DNA of 47,893 nucleotides. It comes from Opitutales bacterium UBA7389. Its GTDB lineage: Bacteria; Verrucomicrobiota; Verrucomicrobiia; Opitutales; Opitutaceae. The notes beneath the pieces were generated by a model that had not been told where the DNA came from, made no database searches, and worked only from the letters and a program-made list of their open reading frames with translations. Every line of letters begins with the position of its first letter. Position 1 is the first letter of the stretch. The DNA lies in NCBI GenBank assembly GCA_002474325.1, contig DKNL01000297.1:1-47893 (forward strand), written 5' to 3'. The position numbers were made by a program, and so were the translations under genes. Shown here one piece after another: positions 27,819-36,417 of the stretch.

Positions 27819-28613
27819 TTATCGTTGCCAAGCTTCCGACCAGCAAGTTGTTCGGCCGCCAATATTCTCTCGATTTAGCGGGACACCCGTCTTTGGACAG
27901 TTATCGCCCGCTTTCCACCTACGATGGAATAACCAAGTCTTGGGAGGATCTGAAAAGTCGGAGGCGATTCGAGCCATTGCAACTCGGGACACTCGTTTTA
28001 CAGCTCTAAATAGCTCCTTGACCTCCTTCTCGCCAAGCACAGCTATAGGACGTTGAGGGCGTATACGGGATTGCCAAAGCACTTCATCGGCCATCCAATT
28101 CCCAATTCCAGGGAAACGCGACTGGTCCATTAGCATGCTCTTCAATGGTTGCTTTGAACCCCTATCGACAAACTTCCGGAAATAATGGAAATCAAACTTT
28201 TCCGAAATGGGCTCGAAAGGCAGTTCGTGCCAAAATTCAGGCAAAGTATCGCTTTCGAAACTTTCGATTCTTCCGAATTGTCGCGGATCGTTGAAAACCA
28301 GCCACCCCACACGCGTCTCCAGCGCCAAGTGGTCATGCTTTTCAAGGTCTGCTTCTGGCGGCCTTATTAGCAAGCTGCCCGTCATCCCCAAGTGAATACC
28401 CAACCACAATCTCCGATCCAACTCGAACAGCATTCGCTTTCCATGCGTGAGCGAGCGGATCACCCGATTCTCCAAAAGGCGTTCGCTGAGCCGAGACGGA
28501 ACGACGCTCCGAAAGCAACGCTTCTGGCCATTCATCCGAACTTGAAGAATTCGTTCACCCCAGCCAGGATTCCAACGAGAACAATAGAACGCTACCTCCG
28601 CTAATTCTGGCAT
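27819..28613 (-). CDS. mutM: Formamidopyrimidine-DNA glycosylase family (MutM/Nei-like) with altered zinc finger
   Basis: 264 residues of the Fpg/Nei base-excision repair family. The catalytic N-terminus is PEL (Pro2, Glu3), with AEV instead of PEV after it. The beta-hairpin Lys is K59 (HGKRM), the helix-two-turn-helix has FPGIGNWMADEVLW, and the closing Arg is in GGRTT (R254). The family zinc finger normally has four Cys; here only C239 (CPKT) and C257 (CWSE) remain, with Thr242 and Glu260 in the other two positions, so it is probably a zincless finger as in NEIL1-type enzymes. Whether it acts on 8-oxoguanine or oxidised pyrimidines cannot be decided. Confidence 0.88.
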   Translation of the reverse strand: MPELAEVAFYCSRWNPGWGERILQVRMNGQKRCFRSVVPSRLSERLLENRVIRSLTHGKRMLFELDRRLWLGIHLGMTGSLLIRPPEADLEKHDHLALETRVGWLVFNDPRQFGRIESFESDTLPEFWHELPFEPISEKFDFHYFRKFVDRGSKQPLKSMLMDQSRFPGIGNWMADEVLWQSRIRPQRPIAVLGEKEVKELFRAVKRVSRVAMARIASDFSDPPKTWLFHRRWKAGDNCPKTGVPLNRENIGGRTTCWSEAWQR

Positions 28614-28720
28614 TTCTCAAAAGATTGCACTTAATAAATCCTATCGAAATAGACCGAATTCACCCACCGGTTGGCCCAACGGCGATTGGTATCAATCCAA
28701 AACGATCTCCTCTTTCCAAT

Positions 28721-28744
28721 ATTTTCGGTAAGGTTACCGAAAAT
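28721..28744. terminator. Perfect 10-bp hairpin between the Hsp33 gene and mutM
   Basis: ATTTTCGGTA (28721-28730), loop AGGT, TACCGAAAAT (28735-28744). It lies about 85 bases downstream of the Hsp33 gene and 108 bases upstream of mutM, both on the minus strand. There is no long U tract on the minus side. It could be a terminator for the Hsp33 transcript or an operator. The remainder of this 213-base gap shows only a small GGGG/CCCC hairpin near 28760. Confidence 0.5.
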
Positions 28745-28826
28745 AGTAGTTATCGGGGGCTTGTGTCCCCAGATGGGTAAAACCTGTACCAAGTCGGTAT
28801 CCATTCCCGATGTCTTGCACTTTATA

Positions 28827-29624
28827 TTATTCTGCATCGCTAGCGCAAGCTTCCATCATTTCGCGGCTCAACCGGTACTTTCCCGCGCAACGCGGGCAGT
28901 TCACTTCAATCAATTCTTCTCCCAAGAACAGTTCCTCCCGACTTTGCCTCCACACCGGCAATAAGGTCTCGAGAATACGCATCTGGTTGCATCCGCAATG
29001 CCAACAAACGATCCGAGTTTCTAAGGGCTTGACGGTTTCTCGCTTTCCCAAGGCAGGAAGATCTTCAGAACTCAATTCCCTAAACCAGTCTCTGTCGTAA
29101 TCTGGATGAGCTGACGCGATTGCGAACGTTTCAGCATCCACCTGGAAGAACCGAGCGGGCCTCTGTTCGCTGCGCTTATAGTAGGCCTCGGCGGCGACCA
29201 ATGGGTCGTTCCCATCGAAGGAAACCACACTTCTATGCAGCGGTTTGTTACCCTTCACTATTTCCTGGTAGAATACATTCTCTTCCGCTTCTTTGACGTT
29301 TTCTGTGAAGGCTCTACCTACGACGGATCCATCACTCGTGTCGCCGCACATAAAGATGTTCAACAAGGGATCCTGAAAGTTAATGGTCCAGGCCAGAACT
29401 TCGTTCCTCGGCCGGGAAACGCAATGAAGAGCGAATGCCGCCAATCCACGTTTCAATAGCTCGTCAGTGTCCGCATCGATCTCGATTCGATTATCCTTCA
29501 AGTGAAGGTAATAGTCGACGTATAGCGGACTGAAATTCGCCATGGCGAAGAGCACGTTCCGCTCCCGGATGAAACTGGAAACGATTGAAAAGGACGGCTC
29601 CTCAGAGGGGTCGCTATCGCTCAT
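28827..29624 (-). CDS. hslO: Hsp33-family redox-regulated chaperone
   Basis: 265 residues from ATG. The C-terminal redox switch of Hsp33 is visible: a CXC motif (C210, C212 in CGCNQMRILETL) and CXXC (C243, C246 in CPRCAGKY), spaced as in known Hsp33, with the following YRLSREMME helix. Under oxidation these four Cys release Zn2+, form disulfides and switch on holdase activity in the cytoplasm. An additional Cys at 207 (CWHCGC) is unusual. The N-terminal domain is divergent, although RGLAAFALHCVSRPRNEVLAW-type segments fit. A GTG two codons upstream (29630) is an alternative start. Confidence 0.8.
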   Translation of the reverse strand: MSDSDPSEEPSFSIVSSFIRERNVLFAMANFSPLYVDYYLHLKDNRIEIDADTDELLKRGLAAFALHCVSRPRNEVLAWTINFQDPLLNIFMCGDTSDGSVVGRAFTENVKEAEENVFYQEIVKGNKPLHRSVVSFDGNDPLVAAEAYYKRSEQRPARFFQVDAETFAIASAHPDYDRDWFRELSSEDLPALGKRETVKPLETRIVCWHCGCNQMRILETLLPVWRQSREELFLGEELIEVNCPRCAGKYRLSREMMEACASDAE

Positions 29625-29705
29625 TGGCACGATAATGAAAGCGTTGCCGTTCTAAAGTCCAGCCTGGATCGTATCTAAGTTAAAGATACAAAACCAATCA
29701 CAAGA

Positions 29706-30524
29706 CTATTGGTTACGGATTTTTAGATCCGCTAATCGAACAGCAACCATCTCCCGCCGATCATCCCACTTGGCAGTTCTGAGAAAGTCTTCCAAAGCGG
29801 AGATGGCGACATCAGCATCCCCCATAGCTTCCGCTAATTCCGCCACGGAAAGCATCAGTTCGATTTGAGTTTCCGGAACGAGGGTCTCGATTTCATAAGC
29901 GGCTCTCAAGTGCTTGTATGCCTTCGCTTCCGACAGCTCAAAAACCCGGTAAGCTTCTCCCATAGATCTGTGAAAGCCTCGCTGCATTTCCGGGATCGTC
30001 AGCCTCTTGCCTCTCTCCTCAAGAAACTCCAGCCTATCGCCAATGCTTTCTTCCGCCTCGCGTTCATACAGTTCGACCAGAATGAACTTGAGGAAGGCCA
30101 GTTCTCCGAAAAAACGGCCAGGATAAGTCTCAAACAAAAACCTGTAGCCAAGCCTTGCCGACTCCAGATCCGGCTCGTCCAGATGTTTGTGACTAATTCT
30201 TGCCAGGTAATAGGCCGACGCCATGCCAACATCATCGTTCCCGTTGATCTCGAAAAGCTGATCGAATACCTTCTTTGCCCGGAAGGCGTTGGCCTCTTCT
30301 CTCGACTCTTGAAACAAGATTCCTAGGGCTCTGGCATATCCCCCTAGTCGGGTATTACCGGTACTTCTCGCTCGCAAATCATTCACTTCAGGCGATCCCG
30401 AGTTGTAAAGCAGAAGAGCTTCCACTTCCCAAGGTTCCGCTGCCATCGTCTTGTTCGGCAGCAACGCTGTCGCGAAAACGGCGAAGCATCCGCAAAGTAG
30501 ATTCGACTTGGAAAAAGGTTGCAT
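29706..30524 (-). CDS. Exported helical-repeat protein, function unknown
   Basis: 272 residues with a signal peptide (cleavage near MAA, about residue 29). The mature part is almost entirely helical with pairs of amphipathic helices (for example RALGILFQESREEANAFRAKK and LSVAELAEAMGDADVAISAL) that look like degenerate TPR repeats. No catalytic motif is seen. It is divergently oriented to the lipoprotein gene at 30734. A periplasmic scaffold role is the most that can be inferred. Confidence 0.75.
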   Translation of the reverse strand: MQPFSKSNLLCGCFAVFATALLPNKTMAAEPWEVEALLLYNSGSPEVNDLRARSTGNTRLGGYARALGILFQESREEANAFRAKKVFDQLFEINGNDDVGMASAYYLARISHKHLDEPDLESARLGYRFLFETYPGRFFGELAFLKFILVELYEREAEESIGDRLEFLEERGKRLTIPEMQRGFHRSMGEAYRVFELSEAKAYKHLRAAYEIETLVPETQIELMLSVAELAEAMGDADVAISALEDFLRTAKWDDRREMVAVRLADLKIRNQ

Positions 30525-30624
30525 GGCGAACGCGATCGGCTGGAATCCCGATTCGCACTATCTATATTCTCGAATACTTCAATAGACGGAATCCGATTTG
30601 TCCAGTTCAGCCCGAGCAAGAATT

Positions 30625-30656
30625 TTCGGAGAAGAGCGAGCCTGGGGCTCTCCGAA
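30625..30656. repeat. Hairpin in the divergent intergenic region
   Basis: TTCGGAGA (30625-30632) and TCTCCGAA (30649-30656) form a perfect 8-bp inverted repeat with a 16-base spacer; an alternative inner stem AGAGC/GCTCT is possible. It lies between two divergent genes, 78 bases before the lipoprotein start, where it could act as an operator or leader structure. Confidence 0.4.
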
Positions 30657-30733
30657 TGGCTCCTTTCCCAGTCGACTGGATAGGCTTTATAACCGGTTCA
30701 ATGAAGTCTAACTACCAGAAGAAATCCAGATAA

Positions 30734-31459
30734 ATGAGCTTCGCACTATCCAGCCGAGCAAAACGTGTAGGCATCGCGTTTACATTAGCTCTTATGCTGC
30801 CGGCGTTAACGGGTTGCGTGTATTTGAGGCTTCTAGACTTCAAGAATCAGCTCAAATCATTCGACGAGCATGTGTCTGTCCTGAAGGGCAAAGAGCTGGC
30901 TTTCGAGTTTTCCGAACCCATTGTAAAGAATTCCGACTTCGTTTTCATCACCGGTTCCCAACCAAGCCAAATTGAATTCGTCGACTCAGCCGGCTATAAC
31001 GAGTGGTGGACATGGCATTTCCAGAAACGACCGAGTATCGATTCGGAAAGGCCATTCCGAATAACCTTCCGAGCCCACTTCCAGGATGACCTGCTTACCC
31101 GCTTTGAGGTCGATAAGGCATTCGTTGAATTGTTCGGACAGGACTTTACTCGAGAGATCCTGAGTCGCGTAGGCCACGCCAAGATCAACAAACTCAGGCG
31201 CAGCGTAACCATTGCGATCGATTCCGCCTCGCTTGCCAAGCTTTCACCACCTTCTCTGAACGAAATCGTCGATCTGATGGGAGAGCCAACGGAAATCCTA
31301 GATTCAAATTCGCCCTCCATCAAATCTTGCCGCTACGAATTCCGCTTCTACAATCCGGAAAACGGGAAATCGGCGGGTAGATTCAGTCTATATCTAATCG
31401 GAAAAGCCGAAAATCCAGAGTCGCCGATCGCGGGTTTCTCAGCCCGAGGAAAAGCTTAA
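30734..31459 (+). CDS. Predicted lipoprotein, 241 residues
   Basis: A signal peptide ends in a lipobox LTGC (Cys about residue 28), so the protein should be lipid-anchored and exposed to the periplasm. The mature part is mixed alpha/beta, with a DFVFITGSQPSQIEF segment and a C-terminal half containing PPSLNEIVDLMGEPTEI, which resembles the SmpA/BamE-like pattern of a helix followed by a G-x-P-T turn. This similarity is faint. No neighbour suggests a role. Confidence 0.78.
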   Translation: MSFALSSRAKRVGIAFTLALMLPALTGCVYLRLLDFKNQLKSFDEHVSVLKGKELAFEFSEPIVKNSDFVFITGSQPSQIEFVDSAGYNEWWTWHFQKRPSIDSERPFRITFRAHFQDDLLTRFEVDKAFVELFGQDFTREILSRVGHAKINKLRRSVTIAIDSASLAKLSPPSLNEIVDLMGEPTEILDSNSPSIKSCRYEFRFYNPENGKSAGRFSLYLIGKAENPESPIAGFSARGKA

Positions 31460-31466
31460 AGGTTAC

Positions 31467-31499
31467 CGGTCGAATTTCGCTATTCATACAGATCGACCG
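31467..31499. terminator. Weak hairpin between convergent genes
   Basis: CGGTCGA (31467-31473) and TCGACCG (31493-31499) form a 7-bp stem 8 bases after the lipoprotein gene. It is followed by the end of the convergent ASPIC gene at 31618. It may act as a terminator for the lipoprotein gene. No U tract is present. Confidence 0.3.
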
Positions 31500-31617
31500 C
31501 CCACCGGTCTTCCATTCGACACCCGAAATGCTATGAGTTGGCCAAAACGGTGTCTTGGAGTGATTGGGATGGCAACTCACCCGGTGATGCTACACGCATC
31601 CACTTTTGGTGCTGTTG

Positions 31618-33927
31618 CTACTGTCCCGCTTCGACAGGATTATACCGATTTATGGCCGGGTTGACTAATTCAGTCACTCGGCCATCCGACCACGTTATTT
31701 CGATTCTATCGATCGAATCCAAATCACCAATCCCGAACCTCATGAATGACGAGGTTTGGGAATTACGGATTTGCCCGCGAGCATTCACTCGGGCCGACTC
31801 ATAATTTTTGCCAAACACTCGCGTCGTCGCTCCAATCACAGAATGATCGGGGGCTGGACGAAGCTGCACGCCTATCCAGTTGCCAACGCCAACTAGATCA
31901 TTCTCGAGAATTCTCACTTGTAATTGGTCTTCGACCAAATCGCTGTCCAAAACAATCAGGTCAGGTCTCCCATCCATATTAAAATCCTCAGAAACGCCAG
32001 CCTTGCCATCCACCTCTAGGGACACCCCCATCAAATAGGCAATGTCGACAAATCCGCTCTCCCCAAAGTTGGCGAGCAATCGGTTTTTCTGATAAGGGGC
32101 CCAGCTGTATTCGTCATCGCTCAAATAAGTCGTGGGATCGTTCTCGGCAAAGAACTTAAACACGTCTTGAACCTTTTCACCTTCGATATCATAGATATCG
32201 TGACGCCAGAACACTTCATCGTAATTTCTAGCGGTTTTCCGGCTGACGTTTCCATTATTCAAATACAAATCCAAGAAACCGTCGTTGTTGAAATCGATAT
32301 CTATGCCACCCCAAACCCAGCCTGCTCTAGCGAAAACGCCTTCATCGTCATAAAGCGAGAAACCATTGTCGCCGCCTCGCCAAAGCCGACTCCCTCGGGC
32401 TACTATCGGTCTCATGGCTTCACTTTCAGCAAAGCCCTCTCGATGCGAACCCATAGCACTCATTCTGCGCCCTACTTCAGAACCCACTCCACCAGCAAAA
32501 ATATCGAGGAAACCGTCGCGGTCGAAATCCGCTATCAGTTGCGAGGTGCCAAACATCTGCGGCGATTTTAACCATTCTTTTGAAACATCTCCGAGCAGAA
32601 TACTGTCGCTTGATGAGAAAACATCTACTCCGGAAAAGTTGCTAGTCATCAATAAATCCTGACGCCCATCTCCATCGAGGTCCGCAATCGAGGCGGCTCT
32701 ATTGCGACGATTGCTTTTTGCAGACAGTCCGGTTCCTTTAGTGAATTCCCGAAACTTGAGGCGCCCTCGATTGATCAGGAGATAGGAAGACAAACCGTCA
32801 TTGGAATTATAATACGGTTTGGGTAGAACTCCCCTAGTATAAGATTCGACATTCTGCCCAATAAACAGATCCGGCAATCCATCATTATTGACGTCCCCCA
32901 CAGTCAAGGACACGGCTCCGAAAAGGGTTTTCGGTTCCCAAATCGTTTTGGGCTTCCTGTCGTAAGCTCCCGTTTTCCTATGTTGCTCAAACACGAGAAC
33001 CCCGATGCCTCGAAGGCATATGACGTATTCGCGTTTGCCATCCAAATCCAAATCGACGAGCAAGGCGGAATCAATAACGCTTAGAGCGGGTGGGCTTTCG
33101 AGAAGCGGCTTCGGATCGAATTCGAAATTTCCGTAATTCCGGTAGACCATGTTTTCTTGAGGAAACACAATATCGGGCTTTCCATCTAGATCGACGTCTT
33201 CCACCATAATATACCGATACGGGGAATTGGAAACACCGCTATCTAGCCAATCCCGGGTAAGAAATCCCTTCTTTCCCGTCCTTCTAAATTGCTGAAGCTC
33301 GGGGAAGGTAATCGATGATGGATGGTGAATCCCCTCCTCATCAGCCTCCAAACCCCATTGAATTCGAGCGATCCCTCGAAAAGAGCGTCGGTAAAGGGTA
33401 TGGCTGGGACCGCTGACATTTAGTTCGAATTCTATCTCTGATATAGCAATCCCGTTGTCTTGAAGCTCGAATCCGGAATGGCGGAAGTCGAACTGGTCTA
33501 ACTGATACCCTTGTTGCTCGAAATCGCTAACCATCGTTTGCAACTGATAACTTTTCAGAAGCTGTATTCCGGATGGTGGCACTTGATGGATAAATTCGAA
33601 AACACCCTGGGGATGTCTCTGATTGAGGGTCCAATTCGGCTTTTCCACAGACCCCAACGAAAATGTGCGAAACACCTGCAGCGGTGATTCCGCTTCCCTG
33701 AGCGAATCCCAAAACTTAGCAATGGATTCCCCGTAAGCTTCGGCAGCGGCTTCCACTTTCCAGACCGTCGCATCTCTCTGCTCTCGCTTCGCTTGAATGT
33801 CCGCTGATTTTTCAGTCTGGGCATTTGCCAGCGAAACCAGCCATCCAACGAATCCCACTAGGGCCAAAAATCCTTTGGCAGGCACTGACCAGGTTTCAAA
33901 AATTGAATTAGAAGGGGCTCTTGACAT
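31618..33927 (-). CDS. Exported FG-GAP/VCBS repeat protein with C-terminal ASPIC/UnbV domain
   Basis: 769 residues. A signal peptide (to about residue 36, ANA) is followed by a unique N-terminal domain of about 200 residues. Then come at least seven FG-GAP/VCBS-type calcium loops of the D-x-D-x-D-G type (VDLDGKPDIV, LDLDGKREYV, VNNDGLPDLF, LDGDGRQDLL, FDRDGFLDIF, FNNDGFLDLY, FNMDGRPDLI), expected to form a beta-propeller. The last 80 residues match ASPIC/UnbV (NWIGVQLRPAPDHSVIGATT, ending IEITWSDGRVTEL). Such proteins are numerous in Verrucomicrobiota and Planctomycetota and are thought to bind polymers or act at the cell surface. Biochemical function is unknown. Confidence 0.9.
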   Translation of the reverse strand: MSRAPSNSIFETWSVPAKGFLALVGFVGWLVSLANAQTEKSADIQAKREQRDATVWKVEAAAEAYGESIAKFWDSLREAESPLQVFRTFSLGSVEKPNWTLNQRHPQGVFEFIHQVPPSGIQLLKSYQLQTMVSDFEQQGYQLDQFDFRHSGFELQDNGIAISEIEFELNVSGPSHTLYRRSFRGIARIQWGLEADEEGIHHPSSITFPELQQFRRTGKKGFLTRDWLDSGVSNSPYRYIMVEDVDLDGKPDIVFPQENMVYRNYGNFEFDPKPLLESPPALSVIDSALLVDLDLDGKREYVICLRGIGVLVFEQHRKTGAYDRKPKTIWEPKTLFGAVSLTVGDVNNDGLPDLFIGQNVESYTRGVLPKPYYNSNDGLSSYLLINRGRLKFREFTKGTGLSAKSNRRNRAASIADLDGDGRQDLLMTSNFSGVDVFSSSDSILLGDVSKEWLKSPQMFGTSQLIADFDRDGFLDIFAGGVGSEVGRRMSAMGSHREGFAESEAMRPIVARGSRLWRGGDNGFSLYDDEGVFARAGWVWGGIDIDFNNDGFLDLYLNNGNVSRKTARNYDEVFWRHDIYDIEGEKVQDVFKFFAENDPTTYLSDDEYSWAPYQKNRLLANFGESGFVDIAYLMGVSLEVDGKAGVSEDFNMDGRPDLIVLDSDLVEDQLQVRILENDLVGVGNWIGVQLRPAPDHSVIGATTRVFGKNYESARVNARGQIRNSQTSSFMRFGIGDLDSIDRIEITWSDGRVTELVNPAINRYNPVEAGQ

Positions 33928-34011
33928 GAAGTCTGGATTGGAACCTCCCTAGCCAAAGCGTTCAAGACTGAACTCGCGCGGTCTGGCCAATCGCGATTTT
34001 CGATTGTCCCT

Positions 34012-34770
34012 CTACACCTTTTCAGAAATCAGGGTTACGGGAGACCAACGAGCCATCAAACGAATGGCAAAATTATCAAATAAGTTTCGAGAATAGCGGT
34101 ATGCCGTAGAATCTCCACTCAACCGTCTCCGTAACAAGCAAACATTATATCTTGGACTTACCTTGAAACCTACCCGCTCTCCTATATACAGGAAGCGTTT
34201 CCATGAAGGGATTAATCGACAGATCCTATCGCTGCCTGTTCGATCGTTGCCGGAATCGACAAGTCCGGATCCTGCAGCCAAAGAAGGTAAAATCCCAAGA
34301 GCCCAGGACATCTCTTTCGCTTCAAAGCAGTGAAGGCCAATACCTGATCGCCGAAGAGCTCGATAACATTGCTCGAGGTACCAGCCCAATTGGCGACTAT
34401 GTTCAAGAACTTGGCTCGAGATGGTGATATCGAAATATCGGTCTTCAAACGGCCAGGGTTCCCCTGGGGGAACTAAGCGAATCCTGCCTCTCCATCCAAC
34501 CTCGGGGTGCCGACACTTTAGCGACTCAACGAGTTCGTCGCAAGAGGTTGTTTTGCCAGCCATCCGATCGATAGCGATAAGTCCGTAAAGCTCGCACCTT
34601 CCAGCTAGCTTTCCCCTCTCCCGCAAAACATGCATTATTTCCGAGATAAGGTCTCCCCTACCACAACCGGCATCCAAGATCCTTATAGGATTCGAATTGC
34701 CCTGCAAAGTAGCTCGTCGCTCTATCTCCGCGAGCAAACAGGAAATGACATGAGCTTGAAAGCCTCTCAA
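34012..34770 (-). CDS. Class I SAM-dependent methyltransferase
   Basis: 252 residues with motif I ILDAGCGRGDL (about residues 30-40), and YFDITISSQVLEHSRQLGWYLEQCYRALR, the usual UbiE/Methyltransf_11 post-motif region ending in the peptide EAKEMSWALG. The acceptor is unknown; this subgroup often modifies glycans or lipids. The only start in the frame is TTG at 34770, with AAGGA 11 bases before it. The frame is open 57 bases further upstream without an ATG, so the start is uncertain. It lies 81 bases downstream of phoU on the same strand and might be cotranscribed. Confidence 0.8.
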   Translation of the reverse strand: MRGFQAHVISCLLAEIERRATLQGNSNPIRILDAGCGRGDLISEIMHVLRERGKLAGRCELYGLIAIDRMAGKTTSCDELVESLKCRHPEVGWRGRIRLVPPGEPWPFEDRYFDITISSQVLEHSRQLGWYLEQCYRALRRSGIGLHCFEAKEMSWALGILPSLAAGSGLVDSGNDRTGSDRICRLIPSWKRFLYIGERVGFKVSPRYNVCLLRRRLSGDSTAYRYSRNLFDNFAIRLMARWSPVTLISEKV

Positions 34771-34851
34771 AGCAAACTGATCCTTCTGGAAATTCGCCCG
34801 CCAATTACAAGCTCTGGTCAGGAATGGCTAGCGATGCTTATCCGCCTCAAT

Positions 34852-35526
34852 CTAGGTTTGAGCATCTCCTTTAAGCACTTGCTTCAAAGATTGGGATGTC
34901 AGGAGAAAGTACACCTCTTCGGCTATATTCTTGGCGTGGTCCGCGATTCGCTCGAACGATTTCGAAATGAAAATCATTTCCGCATATACGTCTACTTTGG
35001 ATGCATCGTCTTTCATAAGTTCCACGAATTCCTTGAAATTTTCTCGGTTTAACGCGTCCACTTCCTTATCTTGTCTGATAATTTGGTAGGCGATGTCCTC
35101 ATCTTCCTGAATAAAGCTAAACAAAGCCTCTTTCAGCATACTTATCGCAAGCTCACACATGTCAGGCACACGCCCCAATTCCCGATAGGTCTCATTGCTA
35201 GCCAAAATCTTCTTGGTCCTCTTTACGATACTTGTCGCTTCATCACCAACACGCTCGAGATCGTGACTCGCCTTCACGGCAATGAAAAGCAATCGCAGAT
35301 CCTTAGCAACCGGGGCTCTCAGACTAATGTAGCGAGCTACCTCCTCATCGATCCGGGTTTCGATCGCGTCGATTATCTCATCCCCTTCTATTACGCTTTC
35401 AGCGATATCGAGGTCCCTTTGTTCTAAAGCTCTCAAGGCAAGATTCGCGCTTTCCACTGCTCGCTCGCCCATTTCCATGATGTGCGAGCGGATCGCTTCG
35501 AGCTCTTCGTGAAAGAAACGCTTCAT
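34852..35526 (-). CDS. phoU: PhoU, phosphate signalling regulator
   Basis: 224 residues made of two PhoU three-helix repeats (HIMEMGERAVESANLALRAL..., then VPDMCELAISMLKEALFSF...). The metal-binding motifs E-x3-D-x3-E/D-x3-R appear as ERVGDEAT and ERIADHAKNIAEE. PhoU links the PstSCAB transporter to the PhoR/PhoB two-component system and represses the regulon at high phosphate. Last gene of the pst block. No phoR or phoB gene is in the window. Confidence 0.95.
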   Translation of the reverse strand: MKRFFHEELEAIRSHIMEMGERAVESANLALRALEQRDLDIAESVIEGDEIIDAIETRIDEEVARYISLRAPVAKDLRLLFIAVKASHDLERVGDEATSIVKRTKKILASNETYRELGRVPDMCELAISMLKEALFSFIQEDEDIAYQIIRQDKEVDALNRENFKEFVELMKDDASKVDVYAEMIFISKSFERIADHAKNIAEEVYFLLTSQSLKQVLKGDAQT

Positions 35527-35581
35527 CTCTTGTTTTCTACTTTTAACTTCAATTGCGGAAATAGCAAATAAGAACGCCTAT

Positions 35582-36379
35582 TCATCCAAAGCGCCCTGAT
35601 ATATAGGCCTCTGTTTGCTCCTTATCTGGGCTCATGAAAATCTGGTCGGTCGCGTTCATTTCGATTAAATTTCCCATGTAAAAAAACGCCGTTCGATCAG
35701 AAACACGGGCAGCTTGTTGCATGTTATGGGTAACAATTACGATTGTGTAATCATTCTTTAGTTCATGAATGAGTTCTTCGATTTTAGCGGTGGCTACTGG
35801 ATCCAATGCGGAACAAGGTTCATCCATCAACAATACATCTGGCCCTACCGCCATCGCCCGAGCTATGCAAAGCCGCTGTTGCTGCCCTCCTGAAAGGCTC
35901 AGTCCGCTCGTATCCAATCGGTCCTTAACCTCTTCCCAAAGCGCAGCTCCCTTGAGGCAACGCTCCACAGTTTCATCCAGCTCAGATTTTCTATTGATCC
36001 CTTGAATTCGTAGCCCGTAAATCACGTTTTCGTAAATGCTCTTGGGAAACGGGTTCGATTTTTGGAAAACCATGCCGATACGCTTTCTCAACTCGGTCGC
36101 ATCTACCCGTTCGTCGTAAATATCGAGACCATTAACTTCAACTTTTCCACGATCTATTCGAGCAGATTCGATGAGATCGTTCATGCGATTGATACAACGA
36201 AGTAGAGTACTCTTGCCGCAGCCCGACGGACCAATAAAAGCGGTTACTTCATGCTCAGCGATATCCATATTAATATCGAAGAGCGCTTGTTTATCGCCAT
36301 ACGAAAAATCGAAATCCGAAATCCGTATCAACGACGGGTTTCTATCCCCCCTATGGGATTCAACTGCAGGAGTATCCAT
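35582..36379 (-). CDS. pstB: PstB, phosphate ABC transporter ATPase
   Basis: 265-residue ATPase with Walker A GPSGCGKST, signature LSGGQQQR, Walker B VLLMDEPCSALDP (the CSALDP box is diagnostic of PstB) and the switch His in IVIVTHNMQQA. It powers phosphate uptake with PstA and PstC. It lies 38 bases after pstA and 55 bases before phoU. Full length; ATG start. Confidence 0.97.
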   Translation of the reverse strand: MDTPAVESHRGDRNPSLIRISDFDFSYGDKQALFDINMDIAEHEVTAFIGPSGCGKSTLLRCINRMNDLIESARIDRGKVEVNGLDIYDERVDATELRKRIGMVFQKSNPFPKSIYENVIYGLRIQGINRKSELDETVERCLKGAALWEEVKDRLDTSGLSLSGGQQQRLCIARAMAVGPDVLLMDEPCSALDPVATAKIEELIHELKNDYTIVIVTHNMQQAARVSDRTAFFYMGNLIEMNATDQIFMSPDKEQTEAYISGRFG

Positions 36380-36417
36380 TGTTATTTACTTTTGAAGTCT
36401 GAGCGATGCTAAGGACA

